The notes below the pieces were generated by a model. That model had not been told where the DNA came from, did not search any database, and saw nothing but the letters and a program-made list of their open reading frames with translations. DNA of 5,775 nt from Planctomycetia bacterium (GTDB lineage Bacteria > Planctomycetota > Phycisphaerae > Phycisphaerales > SM1A02), in NCBI GenBank assembly GCA_005799205.1, contig SYHM01000109.1, positions 1 through 5,775 on the forward strand, in the 5' to 3' direction. Below, piece by piece: positions 1 to 5,775 of the stretch (positions within the stretch are counted from its first letter, which is position 1; each line of letters starts with the position of its first letter). Made by a program: the position numbers and the translations under genes.

Positions 1-427
1 GAAAGAGCAGCGCGCGAGGGTCATTCAACCACTCTCCGCCGCGCGAGAAATGCGCGGTCAACGCCTCCACTTGATTTGTGCGGTGCAAGACCTCTGCGAG
101 CGCCATGTTCGCATCGACCGCATTGGCCGGATCACTCGTGAGCAACGCTCGAAGGCGCTGCTCGGCGCGCGCGCTCCGTCCGAGTCGATGATCAACGATG
201 GCGATCTGCAGTCGAGACTCCGCATCCTTTGGATCGATGCGCAGCGCCCGCTCGAAGTATTCGTGAGCATCGCCAAGTCGACCGAGGGCGAGCGCCGCGC
301 GCCCAGCTCCCCGTGGCCACTGACTACTTCGCTGCTGACGATTCATCGATCGCTCGGCCAGTACCAATGCCGCAGCGAAACGGCTCTGACCCATCAACGC
401 ATTGAACTCGTCGGTGGAGTCCGCCAC
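1..427 (-). CDS. TPR-repeat protein, C-terminus cut by window edge
   Basis: The frame is open from a GTG at 427 to the left edge, giving 142 residues. Tetratricopeptide repeats are visible. Residues 35-68 match the consensus well (G42, G49, A54, F58, A61, P66), residues 69-102 match more loosely (G83, A88, L92, P100), a degenerate repeat follows at about 103-135, and a partial first repeat occupies about 5-34 (G13, A18, A24). TPR superhelices bind other proteins; the partner is unknown. There is no signal peptide, so from this start the product would be cytoplasmic. The GTG directly follows the TGA of the upstream lipoprotein gene in the same frame, with no spacer and only a weak GGGCGAG-like ribosome site, which suggests translational coupling or reinitiation. 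An ATG at 394 is an alternative start but would cut into the first repeat. The TPR fold is secure; the start and the role are not. Confidence 0.8.
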   Translation of the reverse strand, partial: MADSTDEFNALMGQSRFAAALVLAERSMNRQQRSSQWPRGAGRAALALGRLGDAHEYFERALRIDPKDAESRLQIAIVDHRLGRSARAEQRLRALLTSDPANAVDANMALAEVLHRTNQVEALTAHFSRGGEWLNDPRALLF

Positions 428-1699
428 TCACTCGCCCGAAGCAGGATGGAGAAGGACCTTGAGCTTCTCAAGGGTGAGTAACGCAAACCCGGTGCCATAC
501 GCGCGTCCGTAGCCGTAGAGCGGATAGTCGAACCAACTGCCATCTGGATTCTGATCGTGCACCATCACCTCGGCAAGCCACCGCGCCAGTTCAGCGCGCT
601 CGGCCGATGGCTGCAGCAGCTCAAGCGCGCACGCGGCGTAGTAGTGGCCAAAGTAGTAGTAGTAACCGCTCGTTTGATAGAACGCTTCGTGGGGCCACGT
701 TCGACCTCGTCCAATCTCGATGTATTGGTGGGTATTGCGTAGATGCTGCAAGCCTCTTGCGAGTGTCTCGGCCGTCACACCACCCGCTCCCACAGCAGCG
801 AGCGCGACATTGCATGCTTGCAGACGGCCGCTCGAACCACTCACCTTGTTGTAATTGGCGCGCGGAGAAAGTTGCGCGTATGTGCCATACGCAAAGGTGC
901 CGCTCGGCAAGTGCATCCGCACGAGCGCGCGGGTGGCATCTTCGAACGTCCCCGTGGGAACTTTCCCCCCCTGCGCCTCGGCTGCTTTCATGGCAAGAAT
1001 CATCGCCGCAGTGTTGAAGCTCGTCGATTGATTCCCACTGGGATTCATCCCTTGGTAGGTGAAGTCGTAGTAACCCCATCCGCCTTCAGTTCCCTGCTCA
1101 CGGCGCACGAGCAGCAATTCACGAGCCATGAGTGCGCTCCACGGTTCGTGAAAACTCTTGAGTGAATCGTCTGCCAGAATCGCCGCCGCGAGTTCCAGGA
1201 AGTAGGTGTGCGCCCAGATGCTGTAGAAGGTCTTCCCAGTCGCGCGGCCCGGTGCGGGACGGCTCGACAGGAATGTGAGTCCCCGCTCGAGCGCCGTGCG
1301 GCACCGCGCGTCGTCGTGCGATGGCGCGATCAGCGCCCATGCGACGAGCGCGGTCGTTGCCGACTGAAAAGCGAGATGACTCGCCTGTGTATCGAGAAAG
1401 ATTTCAGATCGACGCACACTCTCGAATGATCCCCACGCACCCGATGGCCGCTGGTTAGAAAGAACCCATTCAATTCCTCGCGCGTACGCCGTGCGTGCGG
1501 CCGCTTCGATGGCGTGAGCGGGAATCGACGCCTTCGCGCTTGGGGGGATGGCCGCGTTGGGCTCTGACTCGTTGGGGGTGGACTGCTGCGGTGCTGGAAT
1601 CGTCCCGTTCGGAACACGGTGAGTCGTACTCGCGCACCCTGCCACAACCATGCAGAGGATGCCGGAGATTGCTGCGCCGCCGAGTCGTCGCTCAGCCAT
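428..1699 (-). CDS. Lipoprotein with squalene-cyclase/prenyltransferase-like alpha-toroid domain
   Basis: The 423-residue product starts MAERRLGG. A short basic n-region and a hydrophobic stretch end in the lipobox VAGC, with Cys22 as the lipidation site and Ala23 next, so it is predicted to be an exported lipoprotein. A Pro/Ser/Asn-rich linker runs to about residue 60. From about 62 to 418 helical repeats follow, with QW-like turns: Q83-x4-AWG, GGWGYYDF near 206-213, and QNPDGSW at 383-389. This is the alpha/alpha-toroid seen in squalene-hopene cyclases and prenyltransferase beta subunits. No DXDD cyclase motif and no clear Asp-x-Cys zinc site is visible, so enzymatic activity is doubtful; a binding role is possible. 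A tyrosine-rich patch, YYYYFGHYY, lies at 346-354. The frame stays open upstream to an ATG at 1804, but that start would bury the lipoprotein signal 35 residues inside, so 1699 is chosen. The ATG overlaps the adaptor stop (ATGGCTGA, 8 nt) and has no clear Shine-Dalgarno, implying translational coupling. Confidence 0.85.
   Translation of the reverse strand: MAERRLGGAAISGILCMVVAGCASTTHRVPNGTIPAPQQSTPNESEPNAAIPPSAKASIPAHAIEAAARTAYARGIEWVLSNQRPSGAWGSFESVRRSEIFLDTQASHLAFQSATTALVAWALIAPSHDDARCRTALERGLTFLSSRPAPGRATGKTFYSIWAHTYFLELAAAILADDSLKSFHEPWSALMARELLLVRREQGTEGGWGYYDFTYQGMNPSGNQSTSFNTAAMILAMKAAEAQGGKVPTGTFEDATRALVRMHLPSGTFAYGTYAQLSPRANYNKVSGSSGRLQACNVALAAVGAGGVTAETLARGLQHLRNTHQYIEIGRGRTWPHEAFYQTSGYYYYFGHYYAACALELLQPSAERAELARWLAEVMVHDQNPDGSWFDYPLYGYGRAYGTGFALLTLEKLKVLLHPASGE
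457..473. repeat. Perfect 7-bp inverted repeat near end of lipoprotein gene
   Basis: On the mRNA strand CCTTGAG and CTCAAGG flank a 3-nt AAG loop. It lies within the last codons of the lipoprotein gene (encoding TLEKLKV), and its 3' arm ends 29 nt before the GTG of the TPR gene. No U-tract follows, so it is not a canonical terminator. It could be a chance product of the codons, or a small RNA hairpin affecting the downstream start. Confidence 0.3.
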
Positions 1700-3122
1700 C
1701 GGCGAGTACCACTCGGTCGCCAACGGCGAGACCCGAAAGCACTTGCGTCTTGCTGCCATCGCTCGCGCCGATGCGAATCTCTCGCGTGACCTTGTTGCCA
1801 TCAATCAACAAGTCAACCGCCCATGTTCCGGCGGCTCCTGCGCGCGCCTTGATTGCTTTCGTGTCGACGAGTGTGCAGTCGGCGATCACCCGAGTCGCGG
1901 TGATGTGTGCTTCGGCGCCGATAGGCCACGCACCATCACGTGCACGAACGCTTGCAGAAAACGGATACTTCGCCCCTGCACCATCGGGCGAACCAATGGG
2001 CGAGAGTTCATCGATGACGAGCGTGCCAGTAGACGCTGGGCGCGCCGGAATCCACGCAGTGACCTGCGAGCCAGCCTCGACAACCCGCAGCGCATCGAGA
2101 TCAAACGAACCAGTGACTTCAAGTAGCGCTGGATCAACGATCGTTGCGAGTACCGCGCGCGCCTGAACGGGCTCTCCGACTTCTGGGAGCGTCAGTGCCA
2201 AAACGCCGTCGACGGAGGCTTTCAGTGTCAGGCTGGCGCCATCCGATTCAAAACGCGAGAGGCGCAGTGTGAGCTCGTCGAGTGCCCGCTGGGCACCAGC
2301 GAGCGCAAGGCGCATGTGCACAGTTTGCAACTTCTGCCGAGTGCGCATGTGGTCGAGTGACTGCTGTGCGTACCGCGCGTTGTCTTCAATCTCCTTGACT
2401 GCATTGGGATGGTCAATCGCAAGAAAGAGGTCGTGGTCCTTGCGCGCGTACGCGCTGTAAATGCGCGAACGGTCTAACGCCCGTATCGCTCTGCCAAGCA
2501 CAATGTCCTTCGTCTCAGTCTCGAGCGTCGCATCGCTGTACATGCGCTGCAGTTGACCGAGTTCTTCCCCCTGCTCTTTCAGCGAGTCTTCCTGATTCTT
2601 CAATTGAAGCGCAGCGAATTCGAGGTCGCGCGCGTTGTGGTACTCACGCAGCAATGTGAGCCGCTGTGCCGCAAGGAGTGCCGCACGCTCAGCGCGTTCG
2701 AGATTGGTCGCCTCGCTCGCGCGCGACAGGGCCTGCTCTTCGACGAGCACAGCCAATCGCTCTGAAGCCTCTGCGACCTGCGTCTTGAAGTCACTCAGTT
2801 TTTTCTCGAAGTCCTTGCCCTTGAGTTGCGCAATCACATCTCCCACTCGCACCACTCCTGGCTTGGCGACGATCTGCGCGAGCGTCGCCTGCCCATCAAA
2901 CACCTCTGGTTCATACCGCAGCAGCGTGGTGCGAGCTGACCCGATGCGACCTGGTTGATCGACGCTCAGTGTGAGCGGACCCGTCTCAACTACGGTGAGA
3001 GTCGGCGGTTTCGGACCGGGTGCCGCAGAAACTGCGTTCGGGACGTCGCCCTGTGCACCAGCCACCGAGACGGCACACAGAGCCGCCCAACAGACCATCG
3101 AAGTGTGTCGTCGCGTTGACAT
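1692..3122 (-). CDS. HlyD/RND-type periplasmic adaptor (membrane fusion) protein
   Basis: This 476-residue protein has a Sec signal peptide: basic residues at 4-5, a hydrophobic core at 9-20, and probable cleavage after AGA at residue 23. The domain order is that of a periplasmic adaptor. The first lipoyl half is at about 80-102 (KPGVVRVGDVIAQL). A long alpha-helical hairpin follows at about 103-290, rich in Glu, Ala, Leu and Arg. The second lipoyl half is at about 299-330 (VDGVLALTLPEVGEPV), then beta-barrel-like sequence at 331-412, and a membrane-proximal end closing with SGLAVGDRVVLADG. Such proteins bridge an inner-membrane transporter to an outer-membrane channel, but no transporter gene is visible here. 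There is no lipobox or retained N-terminal anchor, so the mature form is probably soluble in the periplasm. The start at 3122 preserves the charged n-region and follows an AAAGGGA ribosome site; Met9 would lose that region. The gene lies 46 nt after GAPDH and overlaps the lipoprotein start by 8 nt. The family is clear; the substrate is unknown. Confidence 0.88.
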   Translation of the reverse strand: MSTRRHTSMVCWAALCAVSVAGAQGDVPNAVSAAPGPKPPTLTVVETGPLTLSVDQPGRIGSARTTLLRYEPEVFDGQATLAQIVAKPGVVRVGDVIAQLKGKDFEKKLSDFKTQVAEASERLAVLVEEQALSRASEATNLERAERAALLAAQRLTLLREYHNARDLEFAALQLKNQEDSLKEQGEELGQLQRMYSDATLETETKDIVLGRAIRALDRSRIYSAYARKDHDLFLAIDHPNAVKEIEDNARYAQQSLDHMRTRQKLQTVHMRLALAGAQRALDELTLRLSRFESDGASLTLKASVDGVLALTLPEVGEPVQARAVLATIVDPALLEVTGSFDLDALRVVEAGSQVTAWIPARPASTGTLVIDELSPIGSPDGAGAKYPFSASVRARDGAWPIGAEAHITATRVIADCTLVDTKAIKARAGAAGTWAVDLLIDGNKVTREIRIGASDGSKTQVLSGLAVGDRVVLADG

Positions 3123-3126
3123 CGTT

Positions 3127-3139
3127 GAAAGTCCCTTTC
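3127..3139 (-). promoter_or_regulatory. Adaptor ribosome binding site inside a small hairpin
   Basis: In the 46-nt gap after GAPDH, the mRNA reads AAAGGGA (3138-3132), 9 nt before the adaptor ATG, which fits a Shine-Dalgarno site. The same bases form half of a perfect 5-bp hairpin: GAAAG, loop GGA, CTTTC. The stem is short and A/U-rich, so any masking of the site would be weak. A second 5-bp repeat (GACCG at 3170-3166 and CGGTC at 3152-3148) overlaps the GAPDH stop. Neither hairpin has a U-tract, and I see no convincing promoter in the gap. Confidence 0.45.
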
Positions 3140-3168
3140 GAAGTTGAGACCGGCCTTGCGATACTCGG

Positions 3169-4191
3169 TCAGTGAATTCCGTCGTGGGAAGCCATCATGT
3201 GCAGCATGTCCACGCAGCGGTTGGCATACCCACATTCATTGTCGTACCACGAGACGAGCTTGAAGAATCGATCATTGAGTTGCACCGATGCTCCAACGTC
3301 GAAAATCGAAGAACGCGGATCGCCGATGAAGTCGCTCGAGACAACTTCATCGCGAGTCACGCCGAGCACACCCTTCATCGGCCCGTCTGCAGCGGCCGAC
3401 ATCGCGTCAGTGATTGCTGCGAGCGAGCTTGACCACGTGCTGCGGAAGGTCAGATCGACGCATGAGACATTGGCGGTTGGCACGCGAAACGCAACGCCGG
3501 TCAACTTGCCCTTCACTTCGGGAAGGCACAATGCGACGGCTTTCGCAGCACCGGTCGAACTTGGAATAATGTTCATGTAGCCATTTCGCCCCCCACGCCA
3601 GTCCTTCTTGCTCGGTCCGTCTTGCGTCGGCTGCGTCGCCGTCACCGCATGGACGGTGGACATGAGGCCCTCATCGATCCCGCATGAGTCGAGCAGCACC
3701 TTGACGATTGGCGCGAGGCAATTCGTGGTGCACGAGGCGTTACTGATGATGCGGTCGCTTGCTGGCTTGTAGGCGGTGTGATTGACCTTGTAGACAAGAG
3801 TCGGAACTTCGCTCTCGCTCTTCGTTGGTGCTGAGATCAGCACGCGGCGGCATCCCGCATCAAGGTGCTTACTGGCATCCTGCGCGGTCGTGAAGAGTCC
3901 AGTCGACTCGACCACGTAGTCAACGCCGAACTCTTTCCACTTCAACTGCGATGGATCCTTGATCGCAGTGCACTTGGTGCGATGAGCGCCGTGGACGATC
4001 TCTTCTCCCTCTGCGTGGACATCGTTGCCAAAGCGGCCATGAGTCGTGTCATATCGCAACAGATACGCGAGGTTGTCGGCCGGAACGAGGTCGTTCACCG
4101 CGACTACTTCGATATCCGAGCGGCCCGCAGCGATCCGATAGATCAAGCGACCGATTCTTCCAAAGCCATTGATTGCAACGCGAACTGCCAT
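3169..4191 (-). CDS. gap: Type I glyceraldehyde-3-phosphate dehydrogenase
   Basis: This cytoplasmic glycolytic enzyme oxidises and phosphorylates glyceraldehyde-3-phosphate to 1,3-bisphosphoglycerate using NAD(P)+. At 340 residues it is about the usual family length. The Rossmann motif INGFGRIGR is at 7-15, and Asp34 in AVNDL is the usual NAD-ribose contact. The catalytic motif SNASCTTNC holds nucleophile Cys154, and His181 is the partner base. The S-loop (DGPSKKDWRGG, 191-201), NIIPSSTGAAKAV and the C-terminal WYDNECGY are all present, so it should be active. Asp34 and the Gly-Pro of the S-loop favour NAD over NADP. The frame is open upstream to 4350, but that 53-residue extension lies inside the SDR gene, lacks GAPDH similarity and would displace the Rossmann motif; the ATG at 4191 has a strong ribosome site. 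The neighbours are a mutarotase, an SDR and envelope genes rather than pgk or tpiA. Confidence 0.98.
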   Translation of the reverse strand: MAVRVAINGFGRIGRLIYRIAAGRSDIEVVAVNDLVPADNLAYLLRYDTTHGRFGNDVHAEGEEIVHGAHRTKCTAIKDPSQLKWKEFGVDYVVESTGLFTTAQDASKHLDAGCRRVLISAPTKSESEVPTLVYKVNHTAYKPASDRIISNASCTTNCLAPIVKVLLDSCGIDEGLMSTVHAVTATQPTQDGPSKKDWRGGRNGYMNIIPSSTGAAKAVALCLPEVKGKLTGVAFRVPTANVSCVDLTFRSTWSSSLAAITDAMSAAADGPMKGVLGVTRDEVVSSDFIGDPRSSIFDVGASVQLNDRFFKLVSWYDNECGYANRCVDMLHMMASHDGIH

Positions 4192-4196
4192 GAGGT

Positions 4197-4203
4197 CTCC
4201 TTT
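4197..4203 (-). promoter_or_regulatory. Strong ribosome binding site of GAPDH
   Basis: The mRNA reads AAAGGAG, then a 5-nt spacer ACCTC, then the ATG at 4191. The first two A bases are the last two of the TAA stop of the SDR gene, so a ribosome finishing the SDR ends on the GAPDH loading site. This is the best Shine-Dalgarno in the window. It settles the GAPDH start and fits a highly translated gene inside an operon. Confidence 0.88.
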
Positions 4204-5032
4204 AGAGTGAGGGAGTCGAAGAATAGCGACTCGCCTCGCGTCGCAGCACTGCGTCAAGGATCCACGGGCAAAGCGTGAATAGCGCTGCCGAGAATCGCAC
4301 CGTGGCACTCGTCCAGACCTCGGACCGAGGGCTGTAAAGGCACGAGACAATCGCCTTCGCGACGCGCTCTGGACTCTGCGTGAAGAACGGGCGCGCGTGT
4401 GGTGGCACCGCTGCCTGCCTGACCCCGCTTCGCTTCGCGCTCACTTGATAGAACTCCGTTGTCGTCGTCACTGGATGCACGCTCGCCACCTCGATGCCAG
4501 CGTGTGCGAGCTCGAACCTCATCGCCCGACAGACCGACTCTTGCGCAGCCTTCGTTGCGGCATAGAGTCCGTGACGGGGCAACGAGAATTTTGACACGCA
4601 GCTCGAACACATCAGCAGGTGGCCGCCGCGCCTATCCCGTATGAGGTCGACTGCGGCCGCACGAAGCAGCCCAAGGCTTGCGAAGAAATTGACCTCAAAC
4701 ATCGTTCGCACTTCGTCATCGGTCATTTCATGGATGGTCCGCTCCATGCCATACCCCGCGTTCGCAAAGACGATGTCGAATCGCCCGAAGGCACGCATCG
4801 CTTCGTCGAGAACCCGCCGAGCGTGCGCACCGTCGGCGACATCGTCGATCACCACATGTGCGCGGCGTCCGAGAGCGCGCACATCACTTGCAACTTCTTC
4901 AAGTAGATCGCCGCGGCGTGCAACCAGAACCAGGTCGATCCCCTCGCGGGCCATCGCGCGGGCGGTCGCAGCCCCGATCCCACTCGAGGCTCCCGTGACA
5001 ATCGCCACCTTGTCCTTCATCACGCGCCGCAT
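4202..5032 (-). CDS. Classical short-chain dehydrogenase/reductase (SDR)
   Basis: This is a 276-residue NAD(P)-dependent oxidoreductase of unknown substrate. The cofactor motif TGASSGIG is at 13-20 and NAG at 91-93. The catalytic tetrad is intact: Asn115, Ser144, Tyr157 and Lys161 (YAATK). Two arginines after the second beta strand (VARR, 39-40), with no acidic residue at the strand end, favour NADP(H). The usual Pro-Gly after the sixth strand is Pro187-Val188 here. The C-terminal tail (about 243-263, with LCPWILDAVL) is hydrophobic and of the kind seen in DltE/DHRS7-like SDRs, so membrane association is possible. The ATG at 5032 is 4 nt after the epimerase stop. Met5 (ATG at 5020, giving MKDKVAIVTG) is equally plausible, since neither has a good Shine-Dalgarno. 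The neighbours suggest carbohydrate or redox metabolism, but the family is too broad to name a reaction. Confidence 0.93.
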   Translation of the reverse strand: MRRVMKDKVAIVTGASSGIGAATARAMAREGIDLVLVARRGDLLEEVASDVRALGRRAHVVIDDVADGAHARRVLDEAMRAFGRFDIVFANAGYGMERTIHEMTDDEVRTMFEVNFFASLGLLRAAAVDLIRDRRGGHLLMCSSCVSKFSLPRHGLYAATKAAQESVCRAMRFELAHAGIEVASVHPVTTTTEFYQVSAKRSGVRQAAVPPHARPFFTQSPERVAKAIVSCLYSPRSEVWTSATVRFSAALFTLCPWILDAVLRREASRYSSTPSL

Positions 5033-5036
5033 GGGA

Positions 5037-5775
5037 TCACGCTAGCACAGCGTTGCGGACGCGCATGGTGAAGGACGCTGTGAACGACTCGCCTGGGGCA
5101 ACGCACGCACACCCATCACAGAGCGCTGCGGTCGGCGCGCACATCGGTTCGACGCAGACGAATGGGGCGCTGCGGGGTGAGTAGACCTGCATGAACTCAT
5201 ACCCACTCGAAAACTCGATCTCAACGCTGTGCCCTGCGGTGTCGATCCGTGCGATCGGTGGTGCCATCGCCACCGTGCCGGCGACCGCAGCGGTGGGGAG
5301 CCGCGCGAGGTCGTCTTGATTCTCTCCCACGCGTTGCGTCATCTCGCCAACCAACCGTCGCTCGGATGAACGAGCCTTCGGAAGCCCCAGCGCATCGAGA
5401 GGGATCGGCTCGCGCGGCGGCAGTCGGACGACTGCAGGGGTCGCAGGATCGACCGCGAGGTACGGGTGCCATCCAAAGGCGATCGGAACCGCACACTCCC
5501 CCGACGCTTCGATCGTTGTATCGACTCTCAGCGATGCCGCGCCCGCGTCCTCTCCTAAGAGCCACGCAATGCGCAGCGTGTGCTCGAAGGGGTAGGCGCG
5601 CATCAACTCGTCACAGTCGTTCCAACGCAGGACCGCTTCGAGGTGATTGTTCCCGGTTCGAGAAAGGGTCCACTGCGACCAGCGCAGCAGCAGCCCATGA
5701 ATCGGAAGTCCGTTGCCGTCGCGCTTGAGGCGGCGTGAGGATGCGAGTTCGATCGACCTCCCCATGCATTCGAAA
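5037..5775 (-). CDS. Aldose 1-epimerase-like mutarotase, N-terminus cut by window edge
   Basis: This galactose mutarotase-like protein would interconvert alpha and beta anomers of a sugar in the cytoplasm. Numbering from the Met at 5765, the GLPIHG motif is at 19-24 (His23), GWHPYL at 98-103 holds the probable catalytic acid His100, and CVEPMCAP at 204-211 holds the probable catalytic base Glu206. The C-terminal PGESFTASFTMRV strand is typical, and the gene ends at TGA 5039-5037. The frame stays open past that Met to the window edge (residues Phe-Glu-Cys precede it), and the first strands of the usual roughly 280-300-residue fold are missing, so the Met at 5765 is probably internal and the gene continues to the right. 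The sequence is divergent, so the sugar cannot be named; a hexose-phosphate mutarotase of the same superfamily is an alternative. It probably shares an operon with the SDR. Confidence 0.85.
   Translation of the reverse strand, partial: FECMGRSIELASSRRLKRDGNGLPIHGLLLRWSQWTLSRTGNNHLEAVLRWNDCDELMRAYPFEHTLRIAWLLGEDAGAASLRVDTTIEASGECAVPIAFGWHPYLAVDPATPAVVRLPPREPIPLDALGLPKARSSERRLVGEMTQRVGENQDDLARLPTAAVAGTVAMAPPIARIDTAGHSVEIEFSSGYEFMQVYSPRSAPFVCVEPMCAPTAALCDGCACVAPGESFTASFTMRVRNAVLA

Noticed and set aside
50..481. 143-residue plus-strand open frame
   Set aside because: It is antisense to the TPR gene and the end of the lipoprotein gene; the minus-strand frame shows TPR periodicity and this one shows no domain.
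1700..1804. 35-residue N-terminal extension of the toroid lipoprotein
   Set aside because: It would place the lipobox signal sequence internally and overlap the adaptor by 113 nt; the ATG at 1699 gives a proper lipoprotein signal.
1495..2166. 223-residue plus-strand open frame
   Set aside because: It is antisense to the adaptor and lipoprotein genes, its translation is Ser/Arg/Ala-rich with no recognisable domain, and the minus-strand proteins are clearly real.
3148..3170. Possible terminator after GAPDH
   Set aside because: There is only a 5-bp stem with a 13-nt loop and no U-tract, so it is not convincing as an intrinsic terminator.
3865..4278. 137-residue plus-strand open frame opposite GAPDH
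   Set aside because: It is a shadow of the highly conserved GAPDH coding frame, with no domain of its own.
4192..4350. 53-residue N-terminal extension of GAPDH
   Set aside because: It lies within the SDR coding region, has no GAPDH similarity, and the ATG at 4191 has a strong ribosome site directly before the Rossmann motif.

Overview
The window is a tightly packed stretch of bacterial chromosome in which every recognisable gene lies on the minus strand, so transcription runs from high to low coordinates. Six genes are visible, two of them cut by the window edges: an aldose 1-epimerase-like mutarotase (5037-5775, N-terminus off the right edge), a classical short-chain dehydrogenase (4202-5032), type I glyceraldehyde-3-phosphate dehydrogenase (3169-4191), an exported HlyD/RND-type periplasmic adaptor (1692-3122), a lipoprotein with a prenyltransferase/squalene-cyclase-like alpha/alpha-toroid (428-1699), and a TPR protein starting at a GTG (1-427, C-terminus off the left edge). 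Junctions are 4 nt, 10 nt, 46 nt, an 8-nt overlap and 0 nt. There is no gene-free stretch above 46 nt, and no rRNA, tRNA, CRISPR or insertion sequence was seen.

The DNA is moderately GC-rich. A Sec signal peptide on the adaptor and a lipobox on the toroid protein point to a diderm bacterium. An adaptor with a long coiled coil, an exported squalene-cyclase-like toroid protein and a TPR protein together resemble gene content I associate with Planctomycetota, possibly Phycisphaerae. That is an impression from family resemblance, not a proven assignment.

The window reads as two functional blocks. The right block (mutarotase, SDR, GAPDH) is cytoplasmic sugar and redox metabolism; GAPDH has the best ribosome binding site in the window. 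The left block (adaptor, toroid lipoprotein, TPR protein) is an envelope module held together by a start/stop overlap and by an in-frame TGA-GTG junction. The 46-nt gap between GAPDH and the adaptor is the only place the blocks could be separated transcriptionally, and it shows no convincing terminator or promoter, so one polycistronic message is possible. The envelope trio has no recognised function that I can name; its transporter partner, if there is one, is not in the window.
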